A DNA stretch of 64,000 nucleotides from Cellulomonas sp. URHD0024 (lineage in GTDB: Bacteria > Actinomycetota > Actinomycetes > Actinomycetales > Cellulomonadaceae): the NCBI RefSeq assembly GCF_000426185.1, contig NZ_AUEW01000001.1, positions 868,001-932,000 of the forward strand. Reading direction: 5' to 3'. Of this stretch, positions 25,870 to 33,747 are shown one piece after another (within the stretch, counting starts at the first letter, position 1; the number at the start of each line of letters is the position of its first letter). The translations under genes were made by a program, and so were the position numbers. A model generated the notes under the pieces. That model searched no databases and had not been told where the DNA came from. It was given only the letters and a program-made list of their open reading frames with translations.

Positions 25870-27834
25870 ATGCTCTCCTTGACCTCCGGATCCGAGCTCC
25901 GCCGCTTCCGCCGCGGACGGCTCCCCCGGGTCGCGGTCGCCGTGATGCTGCTCGTCCCCCTGCTGTACGGCGCGCTGTACCTCTGGGCGTTCTGGAGCCC
26001 GACCGCGCACCTGGATCGTCTGCCGGTCGCGCTCGTGAACTCGGACACGGGAGGCACGCGGACAGACGGCGGGCGACTCACGGCCGGCGCCGACCTGACG
26101 GACCAGCTGACCGGTGCGGACGCACTGGACTGGCATCTCACGGGCGCCTCGGACGCGGCGTCGGGCGTGCGGGACGGCACGTACTACTTCTCGGTCACGA
26201 TCCCCGACGACTTCTCGGCGGCACTGCTGTCGGCGGGCGGGGACGCGCCGACGAGCGCCCGGATCGACGTGACCTACAACGACGCCAACTCGTTCATCGG
26301 CACGACGCTGGGCCGCGCCGCGATGACTCAGGTGCGGGACGCGGTCGCGGCGACCGCGGGTCAGGAGGCGGTCGACCAGGTGCTCGTAGGGCTCGGCTCC
26401 GCCCGGGACGGCCTCTCCGAGGCGTCCGATGCCGCCGTCTCGCTGCACGACGCCGCGAGGACGCTCGGCGACGGCGCGACACGGGTCGCTGACGCGGCCG
26501 GGCAGGCGCGCGCCGGGTCGGCACAGCTTGCGGCCGGCTCCGTCACGCTCAGGTCCGGCGCGGCACAGGTGGCCGACGGCAGCGCCGCGGTGGCCGACGG
26601 AGCCGGGAGGCTCTCCGAAGGCGCCCAGGCGGCGAGCGGGTCCAGCGTGGCCCTCGCCGCCGGGACCCGGCAGGTCGCCGACGGTGTCCACGAGGCGGTC
26701 GGGCAGGTCGACACCGTGAGCTCGGGCCTCGCACAGGTCGGCGGCTACCTGCAGGGCCGCGCTGCCGCGGGCGACCCTGAGGCGGCCGCACTGCTCGCCG
26801 CGCTCGGCTCGGCCGACCTACCCGGCATGGCGACCCGGCTGCACCAGCTCGACGCGGGCGCTGCGCAGGTCGACTCCGGGGCGACGGCGCTGCGCGACGG
26901 CCTCACGACCCTGGCCGGGAGCGCTCAGACGCTGTCGACGGGCGCGACCTCCGTGGCGGACGGGGCGTCACGGCTCTCCGACGGCACGGCGGACGCTGCC
27001 GTCGGCGCCGCGACGCTGGCCGCAGGCACCGCCGCGCTCGCCGACGGAGCGTCGCACGTGGCGAGCGGTACCACCCAGGTGAGCGACGGCACGCGGCAGC
27101 TCGCGGAGGGACTCGACGCCGGTACCGCGCAGATCCCCGACGACTCGTCGGCCCAACGGACCGCCCGCGCCAGGACGATCGCCAACCCCGTCGCCCTCGA
27201 GTCGACCGACCTCGCCACGGCGGACAGCCTCGGCGAGGGCTTCGCCCCGATGTTCCTGCCGATGGCGCTCTTCGTGGGCGGCATCGTCACCTGGCTCCTG
27301 ATGCGTCCGCTGCCCACCCGGGCGCTCGCCACCCCGGCGGCCGGCTGGCGGGTCGCCATCGCCGGGTACCTGCCCGCGCTGGCCATCGGCACAGGTCAGG
27401 TCCTGTTCCTTCTCGGCGTCGTCGGACTCGGGCTCGGCCTGCACGTCGGTCACCCCGTCGGTACGGCCGCGTTCCTGGTCCTCGTCGCCGCGACGTTCCT
27501 GGCCGTGCAGCAGATGCTCATCGCGGTGCTGGGGCCGGCGGCGGGCAAGGTGGCGACGATCGCGCTGCTGATGCTCCAGATCACCTCGGCCAGCGGCACG
27601 TACCCGGTGCAGACGACGCCCGCGTTCTTCCAGGCGCTCCACCCGATCCTGCCGATGACGTACGCCGTCCAGGGTCTGCGCGACCTCGTCACCGGATCCC
27701 CGGACGCCCGGCTGTGGTTCGCCGTCGGATATCTGGTTGCCGTCCTGCTGGCCTCGCTGGCTGTCACCTCGTGGAAGGCCGGCCGGATGCGCACCTGGAC
27801 GATCGCCCGGCTTCACCCGGCATTGACCCTATGA
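25870..27834 (+). CDS. YhgE/Pip-family membrane protein
   Basis: 654 residues. One N-terminal membrane helix (VAVAVMLLVPLLYGALYLWAF) is followed by the YhgE N-terminal domain (LPVALVNSDTGG, YYFSVTIPDDFSAALLS). A long extracytoplasmic region then has many repeats of the form L-x-x-G-x-x-x-V-A-D-G (about residues 190-425), and about five helices end the protein (ABC-2-like). Relatives include the Lactococcus phage infection protein Pip and ESX-associated YhgE proteins; transport of a hydrophobic compound or cell-surface work is inferred. The stop overlaps the TetR start by four bases. Confidence 0.88.
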   Translation: MLSLTSGSELRRFRRGRLPRVAVAVMLLVPLLYGALYLWAFWSPTAHLDRLPVALVNSDTGGTRTDGGRLTAGADLTDQLTGADALDWHLTGASDAASGVRDGTYYFSVTIPDDFSAALLSAGGDAPTSARIDVTYNDANSFIGTTLGRAAMTQVRDAVAATAGQEAVDQVLVGLGSARDGLSEASDAAVSLHDAARTLGDGATRVADAAGQARAGSAQLAAGSVTLRSGAAQVADGSAAVADGAGRLSEGAQAASGSSVALAAGTRQVADGVHEAVGQVDTVSSGLAQVGGYLQGRAAAGDPEAAALLAALGSADLPGMATRLHQLDAGAAQVDSGATALRDGLTTLAGSAQTLSTGATSVADGASRLSDGTADAAVGAATLAAGTAALADGASHVASGTTQVSDGTRQLAEGLDAGTAQIPDDSSAQRTARARTIANPVALESTDLATADSLGEGFAPMFLPMALFVGGIVTWLLMRPLPTRALATPAAGWRVAIAGYLPALAIGTGQVLFLLGVVGLGLGLHVGHPVGTAAFLVLVAATFLAVQQMLIAVLGPAAGKVATIALLMLQITSASGTYPVQTTPAFFQALHPILPMTYAVQGLRDLVTGSPDARLWFAVGYLVAVLLASLAVTSWKAGRMRTWTIARLHPALTL

Positions 27835-28406
27835 GTGCTCGAGCGATCTGCGAGGCTGCCGACATGCGTGCCACGGACACCAAGCAGCAGATCGTCGACG
27901 CTGCGCTCGGGCTGGTCGCCGAGCGCGGCTTCTCGGCCACGTCCGTCGACGACATCGCCGCGGCCGCCGGCGTCGCCAAGGGCAGCGTCTTCTACAACTT
28001 CGGTTCCAAGGCCGGACTGTTCGACTCGATCATCAGCGAGGGCGTCGGGCGCCTCACCGCAGCCCTGCGATCAGCGGCCGAGGGGCTGCACGGCCGCGAT
28101 GCGCTGGAGGCGCTCGTGACCGAGCTGCTCGCCCAGATCGAGGCCCATCCGAACTTCGCGAAGCTGATGGCCGCCGAGTCCTTCCGCACGGGTCGCAGCT
28201 GGCAGCACGCGATCCAGCAGCTGCGCGACGAGTCGATCGGCACCTTCGCCGACGTCGTCGCGGAGGCCTGGCCCGAGCGCAACGCGCTCCTCGCGGCTGC
28301 CGCGCTCTTCGGGGCGACGCTGCTGGCCGGGCTCGAGTGGCTGGTCTTCGAGCCCTACCGCACGCTCGCGGAGGTCCGCGAGGCGGTCTTGGCGACCATC
28401 GCCTGA
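27831..28406 (+). CDS. TetR-family regulator of the ABC/YhgE operon
   Basis: 191 residues from the ATG at 27831 (ATGA overlap with yhgE), or 180 from ATG 27864. The N-terminal helix-turn-helix is clear: QQIVDAALGLVAERGFSATS, DDIAAAAGVAKGSVFYNFGS. The C-terminal helical domain (LLAQIEAHPNFAKLMAAESF) would bind the effector. Self-regulation through the palindrome at 25171-25184 is inferred from position and symmetry. Confidence 0.9.
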   Translation: MSARAICEAADMRATDTKQQIVDAALGLVAERGFSATSVDDIAAAAGVAKGSVFYNFGSKAGLFDSIISEGVGRLTAALRSAAEGLHGRDALEALVTELLAQIEAHPNFAKLMAAESFRTGRSWQHAIQQLRDESIGTFADVVAEAWPERNALLAAAALFGATLLAGLEWLVFEPYRTLAEVREAVLATIA

Positions 28407-28432
28407 TCCGTCGCCCCACCCCGGACATGCAA

Positions 28433-28458
28433 GAAGCCCGCCGTTCCCGGCGGGCTTC
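28433..28458. terminator. Bidirectional terminator between tetR and bldC
   Basis: Perfect 11-bp arms gaagcccgccg / cggcgggcttc with a ttcc tetraloop, preceded by aa and followed by ctgcgtc. It separates the plus-strand TetR gene from the convergent bldC gene. Confidence 0.88.
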
Positions 28459-28494
28459 CTGCGTCGTCCCGTGGGACGTCAGTGTGTGTCGAGA

Positions 28495-28710
28495 TCACTC
28501 GCCACGCTGCGTGGGAACACCCGTGAGCAGCGAGCGGACCTCGGACTCGTGGAAGCGGCGGTGGCCGCCCAGGGTACGGACCGCCGAGAGCTTGCCGGCC
28601 TGGGCCCAGCGCGTGACCGTCTTGGGGTCGACGCGGAAGAGGACCGCAACCTCACCGGGGGTGAGAAGGGCGCCCTGCGAGAGGGGGGCTTCGATGGTGG
28701 GAACAGCCAT
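28495..28710 (-). CDS. bldC: BldC-type MerR-like DNA-binding regulator
   Basis: 71 residues from ATG 28710, with an AGGAGAAC ribosome-binding site seven bases upstream. Core sequence LLTPGEVAVLFRVDPKTVTR, WAQAGKLSAVRTLGGHRRF, HESEVRSLL is almost the whole protein and matches BldC, a winged-helix protein that binds direct repeats cooperatively. In Streptomyces BldC holds back entry into development. In this non-sporulating-type background it probably controls growth-phase or surface genes. The message carries a riboswitch-like leader (28724-28806), see there. The upstream non-coding stretch is unusually long. Confidence 0.92.
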   Translation of the reverse strand: MAVPTIEAPLSQGALLTPGEVAVLFRVDPKTVTRWAQAGKLSAVRTLGGHRRFHESEVRSLLTGVPTQRGE

Positions 28711-28723
28711 GATCGTTCTCCTG

Positions 28724-28806
28724 TCGTTCGGTAGCTCGGCTGGCCTCGTGGGCCCCGTGGCTTTGCGTCCCCGCCTTGCAGCGGGTTTGCCGTTTGTCGC
28801 TGACAA
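28724..28806 (-). ncRNA. Class I cyclic di-GMP riboswitch (GEMM-I) in bldC leader
   Basis: Read on the minus strand the leader contains GGCAAACC, a stem CCCGCU-GCAA-GGCGGG with a GNRA tetraloop, then GGGACGCAAAGCC, a short GGCC/GGCC hairpin, and finally AGCCGAGCTACCG. This order and these blocks are the conserved core of the GEMM-I motif: the bases around GGACGCAAAGCC form the ligand pocket, and the GCAA tetraloop docks into a receptor in the second helix. The 3' edge ends about two bases from the AGGAGAAC ribosome-binding site of bldC, so control of translation initiation is the simplest model; no separate terminator is visible. Confidence 0.88.
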
Positions 28807-29299
28807 GGGGAACTATGCCCGGATCTGGACAGGTGTGCAACAGGCGGAAACGGCGGTTTCGCGCGCAAACGGGTGATTCAAACCCTCCAAAACCGGGCGG
28901 ACGGCCCCCTTCACCTTCCCTCGGAGAGGGGTCGTGTGTCAGCACCTGGCGGACGGTGCTGGCGCCGCGTCGCCACGGCGGCTCCCCTGCCAGATGCCGT
29001 CTGACCAGGAGTTATGTCGAGGGGCGAAGGAACCCGACACCTGTCCGTTTCGTCACGCGCGTCCCGCGCGGCGCGCCGTCCCGCCGCCTCCTGGGCACCT
29101 GTCCAACTTCCTCCCGGGACAGATGCGACAGACCCGGGCAGACTTCCCGACATGTGACGCGTTTCACCCGTTTGCCGTAGAGATGGGGCGCCTGCGAGGG
29201 GCGCGCGTCGTCGCGAGGCAGTCCGTCGACGGCGCTCGAGCCCGACTCGGAGGGGATCCTGCGCCGCCGGTTCGCGAGCTCCTTCGGTAGTGTTCCACT
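28807..29299. other. Long non-coding region upstream of bldC
   Basis: About 490 bases between the riboswitch and tRNA-Met. Open frames here have no plausible start context or similarity. The stretch is slightly less GC-rich than its surroundings near 28810-28900 and should carry the bldC promoter. I see repeated cacctg/ctgtccgttt-like and cctgtcc pieces but no clear inverted repeat or RNA structure. Confidence 0.45.
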
Positions 29300-29374
29300 G
29301 CCCCAGTAGCTCAGCCGGTCAGAGCGCCAGACTCATAATCTGAGAGGTCGTCGGTTCAAGCCCGACCTGGGGCA
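29300..29374 (+). tRNA. tRNA-Met (anticodon CAT, elongator type)
   Basis: Acceptor arms GCCCCAG (29300-29306) and CTGGGGC (29367-29373) pair perfectly, D-arm agctcagccggtcagagc, anticodon loop ctCATaa within cagact...agtctg-like stem, T-loop ttcaagc. The first acceptor pair is G-C, so this is not the initiator. A CAT-anticodon tRNA-Ile2 (needing lysidine) cannot be fully excluded by eye. Confidence 0.9.
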
Positions 29375-29400
29375 CTGCGCCACGCGGGTACCGTGCTGCC

Positions 29401-29913
29401 GTGGCCTTGTTCTCCCGTCGACGACTCCCCGACGCCGTTCGCGCGCGCCTCGAGCTGCGCCCCGGCGACGCCGTCCTGGTCAGCACCGAGCTGACCGACG
29501 AGCGGTGGGTCGTCGCCAGCCGCCTGGCGCTGCACGTGCTGGACGCCGGACAGGATGCCGTCCGCTACCCGTGGTCGGACGTCGACCACGGCGCCATGGA
29601 CCCGGCGACCAGGACGCTGAGCGTCCGGTGGGTCTGGGGGCGCACCTCCCGGTTCGTCTTCACCGACGCTCCCGGGTCGACCGCGTTCGCGCAGACCTTC
29701 CGTGAGCGGGTCCAGCAGTCCGTGGTCCACGCCGTCGCCATTACGCTCCCCGACGGGCAGCGCGTCCGAGTCGCCCTGCGCCGCGGCGAGGACGGCGAGC
29801 TGTTCACGCAGGTCCTCGGCGAGGGCTCCGTCGACCTGTCCGACCCGGCGGTCGCCGCGGTCGTCGACGCGGCGGAGGACGAGGTCCGCGATGCCGTCGG
29901 GCTCCCCCGCTGA
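29401..29913 (+). CDS. Conserved actinobacterial protein of unknown function
   Basis: 170 residues from GTG 29401, between two tRNA genes. It begins VALFSRRRLPDAVRARLELRPGD, then beta-rich ERWVVASRLALHVLD and YPWSDVDHGAMDPATRTLSV, and an acidic C-terminus (DPAVAAVVDAAEDEVRDAVG). No membrane segment and no known catalytic motif. Codon use is normal and the frame is well preserved, so it is a real gene; I do not recognise a named family. Confidence 0.75.
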   Translation: MALFSRRRLPDAVRARLELRPGDAVLVSTELTDERWVVASRLALHVLDAGQDAVRYPWSDVDHGAMDPATRTLSVRWVWGRTSRFVFTDAPGSTAFAQTFRERVQQSVVHAVAITLPDGQRVRVALRRGEDGELFTQVLGEGSVDLSDPAVAAVVDAAEDEVRDAVGLPR

Positions 29914-29958
29914 ATGCAAGAGCAGCCCCCGACGGCTGCTAGAGTTTTCCCCGCACGA

Positions 29959-30031
<73 letters not shown>

Positions 30032-30048
30032 CCACTATCAGCGCAGGT

Positions 30049-30072
30049 AAGGCCGCCTCTCGAGGCGGCCTT
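30049..30072 (+). terminator. Terminator after tRNA-Asn
   Basis: Perfect 10-bp arms aaggccgcct / aggcggcctt with a ctcg loop, followed by cgtgctttcg. A degraded version (agggccccct...gggcggctt) is found after the right-end repeat at about 51472-51496. Confidence 0.85.
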
Positions 30073-30088
30073 CGTGCTTTCGTGCCCA

Positions 30089-30549
30089 CTACGTGCCCAA
30101 CACGGGACGACACTCCGTTCCGCCTGGGGAGCATCCGGGCACTCAACTTCGGGCCTTCAGTCGAGGCCGGACCCAACGGTCGCCACGGAGCCACGCATAG
30201 CCGAACTCTCTCTGCGGCAGCGTCCGAGCAGCGCGTCCGACGTCACGCGCACGATCTCGCACAGGTCCACAACGTAGTGGCTTGAAGCGCACGGCCACGT
30301 CTGAGGCGTCGGGATGCACACGCACGTCGAACGCCGCACCTGGGGCAACACAGCGGCTACGTTCTCCACGTGGATGCGCCCGGCGCGATCGCGTTGGCCC
30401 TCGGGCTCCTCGGAGCGTTCGTCGGGCAGCCACCTCGGCGGCGAAGGCTGTGGCCGGGCCTGGCCACTGCGCTCGTCGCATCAGAGCGCTCGAGCCCTCG
30501 CCGCTGCTGCGACAGAGCGGCAATGGCGTCGCCGAGGTCGACCAGGCTA
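30089..30549. other. Decayed left edge of the island, no intact gene
   Basis: About 460 bases. The tandem words cgtgcccac and cgtgcccaac at 30081-30100 resemble repeats near phage attachment sites. Minus-strand translations (for example VVDLCEIVRVTSDALLGR in one frame and FDVRVHPDASDVAVRFKP in another) look like pieces of one frameshifted gene, but I do not recognise it. This would be the expected place for an integrase gene; none is readable. Confidence 0.45.
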
Positions 30550-30804
30550 GCCTGCGCGCTGCCCGGCGCGGTGGGCGACGTCTGCCTGCGGTACTTGGAC
30601 GCGGCCGGCAACCTGGTGACCTCGGACTTCGACGAGCGCGTCCTCGGCACCTCCCCGGAGGCTCTGCTGTCGATCCCGCGACACATCGCCGTGGCCGGCG
30701 GCACGCGCAAGGTCGCCGCCATCCGGGGGGCGCTGCGCGGCCGCTGGGACAACGTGCTTGTCACCGACGTACTCAGCGCTCGAGCACTCGTCTACGGCGC
30801 GTGA
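30550..30804 (+). pseudogene. SorC-family sugar-binding regulator, C-terminal remnant
   Basis: Only the last ~85 residues remain: VGDVCLRYLDAAGNLVTSD, RVLGTSPEALLSIPRHIAVA and GGTRKVAAIRGALRGRWDNV followed by LVTDVLSARALV. This matches the C-terminal effector domain of SorC/DeoR-like sugar regulators. The preceding in-frame sequence has no SorC similarity and the helix-turn-helix is missing, so the gene is truncated. Its stop overlaps the GTG of the ribB remnant by four bases, hinting that both were once an operon. Confidence 0.75.
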
Positions 30805-31330
30805 CCGGATCGCGGGTCCCGGAGGCGGTCGCCCCGATCCGGGCGGGTCGTCCGGTCGTCGTCACCGACCGCCGACCACCCCGGCCGGGAGGACGAGGGC
30901 GGCCTCGTCGTCGCCGCCCGGAACGCGAGCCCCGGAATCGTCGCGTTCATGATGGACCGGTGCAGGGCGCTTCTGATGTGTCCCGGTCACGGCCGACTCC
31001 CGGCTCCTCGACCTTGCTCCGATGGTGGCCGACAACCGGGACGGTCTGCGCACCGCGTTCACCGTCTCGGTCGACGCCACGGTCGACATCACGACGGGTA
31101 TCTCTGCCGCCGACCGGGCCGCGACCACCGCCGTGCTGTGGCGGCCCGGCTCGACCGCCGCCGACCTCGTCCGCCCCGGACACATGTTGCCCCTGGTCGC
31201 CCATCCGGGCGGCGTCGCCGCGCGCCCGCGTCACACCGAAGCGGCAGTCGACCTCGCCATCCTCACCGGACTGGAGCCCGCCGGGTCATCTGCGAGATCG
31301 CCGACTGCGACGGCGTGACGCTGCGCGGCG
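30801..31330 (+). pseudogene. ribB: Frameshifted 3,4-dihydroxy-2-butanone-4-phosphate synthase (ribB-like)
   Basis: Homology to RibB runs through at least three frames. First IRAGRPVVVTD from GTG 30801, then EGGLVVAARNASPGIVAFMM in another frame, then MVADNRDGLRTAFTVSVDA, TTGISAADRAATTAV and PLVAHPGGVAARPRHTEAAV up to about 31290. VICEIADCDGVTLRG then follows in a further frame. The catalytic DRENEGD region is destroyed. It is clearly a dead gene. Whether it served riboflavin synthesis or a pathway using a RibB-like enzyme with SorC control cannot be told. Confidence 0.82.
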
Positions 31331-31399
31331 TCCGGCCGCGCCGCTTCCCGTCGGCACGGGTTCGTGCAGGCGGCAGCCCCGTCGAGCGCCGCCGGGTCG

Positions 31400-32227
31400 T
31401 CAGTGGACCCAGCGGGAGTCGATGTTGAACTCGCGGGCGACGGACCCGATCTGCTCGAGGGTCAGGCCCTCGGCGCGTCCGCCGGCCACGAGATCCATGT
31501 ACTCGTAGCGGGCACCGGTCTCGGCGTACTCGACCCGGTCGACGGCCCGGGTGACGGACACGTCCGAGCGGGCCATCACGCCGTGCTTGGACCAGAGCAC
31601 GATCTCGAACTCACGCAGGCCCTCGACGTTGGCGGCCATCAGCTCGGCGGACCCCGGGATCATGAACTCCAGGACGCCCACACCGGCCGACAGGGACACG
31701 ATCGACTCGGGTTCCCAGCGCAGGATGCGGGCGTTCATGGCGGCGGTGTCCCGGTAGGCGGGGATGTGCGACAGGTAGGTCAGGTTCATCGGCTGGGCGT
31801 GCACGACTGCCTGGAACTCGACACCTCGGCGCCGGACCTGGTCCTGGTGGACCCCGAGGTGGGAGTTGAACTCGCTGGTCAGCTTCTCGAACAGTCGGCG
31901 CGGCGAGGTGTGCAGGGTCGCGGTGAGGCCGTCGGCGTGGACCAGGACGGCGCCGATGTTGGCTTCCGGGTCGTCCTGGATCTGCCGCAGACGGCGCCCG
32001 GAGCCGGTGACCAGGATCGTGTGACCCGCCAGGGCCGGTGCGGGGGCGGGCAGATCGATCCGTTCGGTGATGGGGAACCGGCGGCGCACCTCGATGTCCC
32101 AGCCGACGTAGATCGAGAGGTTCCCGGCGCCGGCCTCGGAGGCGTCGATCTCGCAGATCCGGGCGCCGGCGGCACCCATGGACACGAGGAGCTCCTCGAG
32201 GTCGGGGCGCGGCGGGGTCGAGTACAT
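31400..32227 (-). CDS. rhaD: Rhamnulose-1-phosphate aldolase (class II aldolase)
   Basis: 275 residues from ATG 32227. Class II aldolase/adducin fold with EAGAGNLSIYVG, GHTILVTGSGRRL, GAVLVHADGLTATLH, FNSHLGVHQDQ and LWSKHGVMARS (metal-binding histidines), ending FNIDSRWVH. It resembles E. coli-type RhaD of about 275 residues. It cleaves L-rhamnulose 1-phosphate to dihydroxyacetone phosphate and L-lactaldehyde. It lies 14 bases after rhaB. The bifunctional protein at 37497-39533 contains a second aldolase domain for the same step, so this enzyme is redundant or serves another substrate. Confidence 0.88.
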   Translation of the reverse strand: MYSTPPRPDLEELLVSMGAAGARICEIDASEAGAGNLSIYVGWDIEVRRRFPITERIDLPAPAPALAGHTILVTGSGRRLRQIQDDPEANIGAVLVHADGLTATLHTSPRRLFEKLTSEFNSHLGVHQDQVRRRGVEFQAVVHAQPMNLTYLSHIPAYRDTAAMNARILRWEPESIVSLSAGVGVLEFMIPGSAELMAANVEGLREFEIVLWSKHGVMARSDVSVTRAVDRVEYAETGARYEYMDLVAGGRAEGLTLEQIGSVAREFNIDSRWVH

Positions 32228-32241
32228 GGTGTTCCTCACTG

Positions 32242-33726
32242 TCAGGGCTGCGGTCGTGTCCGCAGTCGGTGTTCGGCCTGCTCCCAGGCCGTGCTGGTAC
32301 CGGTGGGTTCCCACCGGACGAGTTCGGTGGAGGCGGCGACGACCTCCCGGATCGCCGGCAGACCACCTGCCAGGTCCCCCAGTGCCCACGCCTGCACGAG
32401 CAGGTTGCCCATGGCGGTGCCCTCGGCCGGTCCGGCCAGGACGGGCAGCCCCGTGGCGTCGGCGGTCAGCTGGCACAGCAGACCGTTGCGCGATCCCCCG
32501 CCGACGACGTGAAGGACCCGCACGTCGCGGCCCGAGAGCTCCGCGACGGTGCGCAGCGCACGGCGGTAGGCCAGCGCCAGGGAGTCCAGGATGCAGCGGG
32601 TGATCGACGCCTCGTCCTCGGGGACCGGCTGCCCGGACGCGCGTGCGGCGTCGCGGATCCGGGCGGGCATGTCGCCAGGAGCAGCGAAGACCGGGTCGTC
32701 GACGTCGATCACGGTCCGGCAAACCGGCACGTCCGCGGCAGCTGCCAGGAGCTCGACCAGCGAGGACGTGTGCCCCTGGGCGCGCCAGGTGCGTTGCGAC
32801 TCGGTGAGCAGCCAGAGGCCGGCCACGTTCTTCAGGTAGCGCACGGTCCCGTCGACACCCAGCTCGTTGGTCACGTTCGCCAGCCGCGACGCCTCCGTGC
32901 GGACCGGCGCGGTCAGCTCGACCCCCACGAGCGACCAGGTTCCCGAGGAGATGTAGGCGGCGTGCTGCGGGTCGGCCATCGGGACGGCGGCGACCGCCGA
33001 GGCGGTGTCGTGCGATCCGACGGCCACGACCAGTCCATCGCCCCAGCCGAGGTCCGCCCGCAGATGGCCGAGAACGGCGCCGGGTTCGACGAGGGGAGGC
33101 AGCAGCAACGAGACGCTCGCGCCGACCGCCTTCTCCAGATGGCCGAGGACCTGTGCGCTCCAGGCGCGCGCGCCGACGTCGAGCAAGCCCGTGGTCGAGG
33201 CGTTGGTGACTTCGGCGACCCGGCCGCCGCCGAGCCACGCCGTCACGAGGTCCGGGACGAGCAGTGCCTGCTCAGCAGCGCGCAGCTGCACGGTTCCCGC
33301 GGCCGACAGCAGCTGGAACACGGTGTTGAACGGCTGCACCTGGGCACCCGTGAGGCCGTAGTGCTCCGCCGCGGGCATCGTCGCGAAGAACCGGTCCGAC
33401 GCCCCGAGGGTGCGTTCGTCGCGGTAGTGCACCGGGTTGCCGAGCAGCGCACCGTCCGCGTCGAGCAGGCCGTAGTCCACGGCCCACGTGTCGACGCCGA
33501 CCGAGTCGAACCCGCCCCGCCGATGGGCGGCCTGCAGCCCGGCTCGGATGCCCGACCACAGCGAGAGGACGTCCCACTGCAAGACCTGGCGTCCGCCCGC
33601 AGGCACCCTCACCGGTGTGTTGTCGAAGCGGGCGACCTCGTCCGTCAGCAGCCGGCCCCCGGACAGCCGCCCGGTCAGGACTCGACCACTGGTGGCGCCC
33701 AGGTCGACCGCGGCGTAGGTGTTCAT
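32242..33726 (-). CDS. rhaB: Rhamnulokinase
   Basis: 494 residues of the FGGY kinase family. The ATP-binding N-terminus is AVDLGATSGRVLTGRL, the substrate region SVGVDTWAVDYGLLDADG, then NPVHYRDERT, AYISSGTWSLVGVEL and the C-terminal VLHVVGGGSRNGLLCQLTAD. It phosphorylates L-rhamnulose at C1. Length agrees with RhaB proteins (about 490). It starts 21 bases after rhaI and is followed by rhaD. Confidence 0.94.
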   Translation of the reverse strand: MNTYAAVDLGATSGRVLTGRLSGGRLLTDEVARFDNTPVRVPAGGRQVLQWDVLSLWSGIRAGLQAAHRRGGFDSVGVDTWAVDYGLLDADGALLGNPVHYRDERTLGASDRFFATMPAAEHYGLTGAQVQPFNTVFQLLSAAGTVQLRAAEQALLVPDLVTAWLGGGRVAEVTNASTTGLLDVGARAWSAQVLGHLEKAVGASVSLLLPPLVEPGAVLGHLRADLGWGDGLVVAVGSHDTASAVAAVPMADPQHAAYISSGTWSLVGVELTAPVRTEASRLANVTNELGVDGTVRYLKNVAGLWLLTESQRTWRAQGHTSSLVELLAAAADVPVCRTVIDVDDPVFAAPGDMPARIRDAARASGQPVPEDEASITRCILDSLALAYRRALRTVAELSGRDVRVLHVVGGGSRNGLLCQLTADATGLPVLAGPAEGTAMGNLLVQAWALGDLAGGLPAIREVVAASTELVRWEPTGTSTAWEQAEHRLRTRPQP

Positions 33727-33747
33727 GGGTAATCGGTCCGGCGTCTC

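Noticed and set aside
28776-29180. Plus-strand open frame in the region upstream of bldC
   Set aside because: Overlaps the riboswitch on the opposite strand, shows no ribosome site and no recognisable protein pattern.
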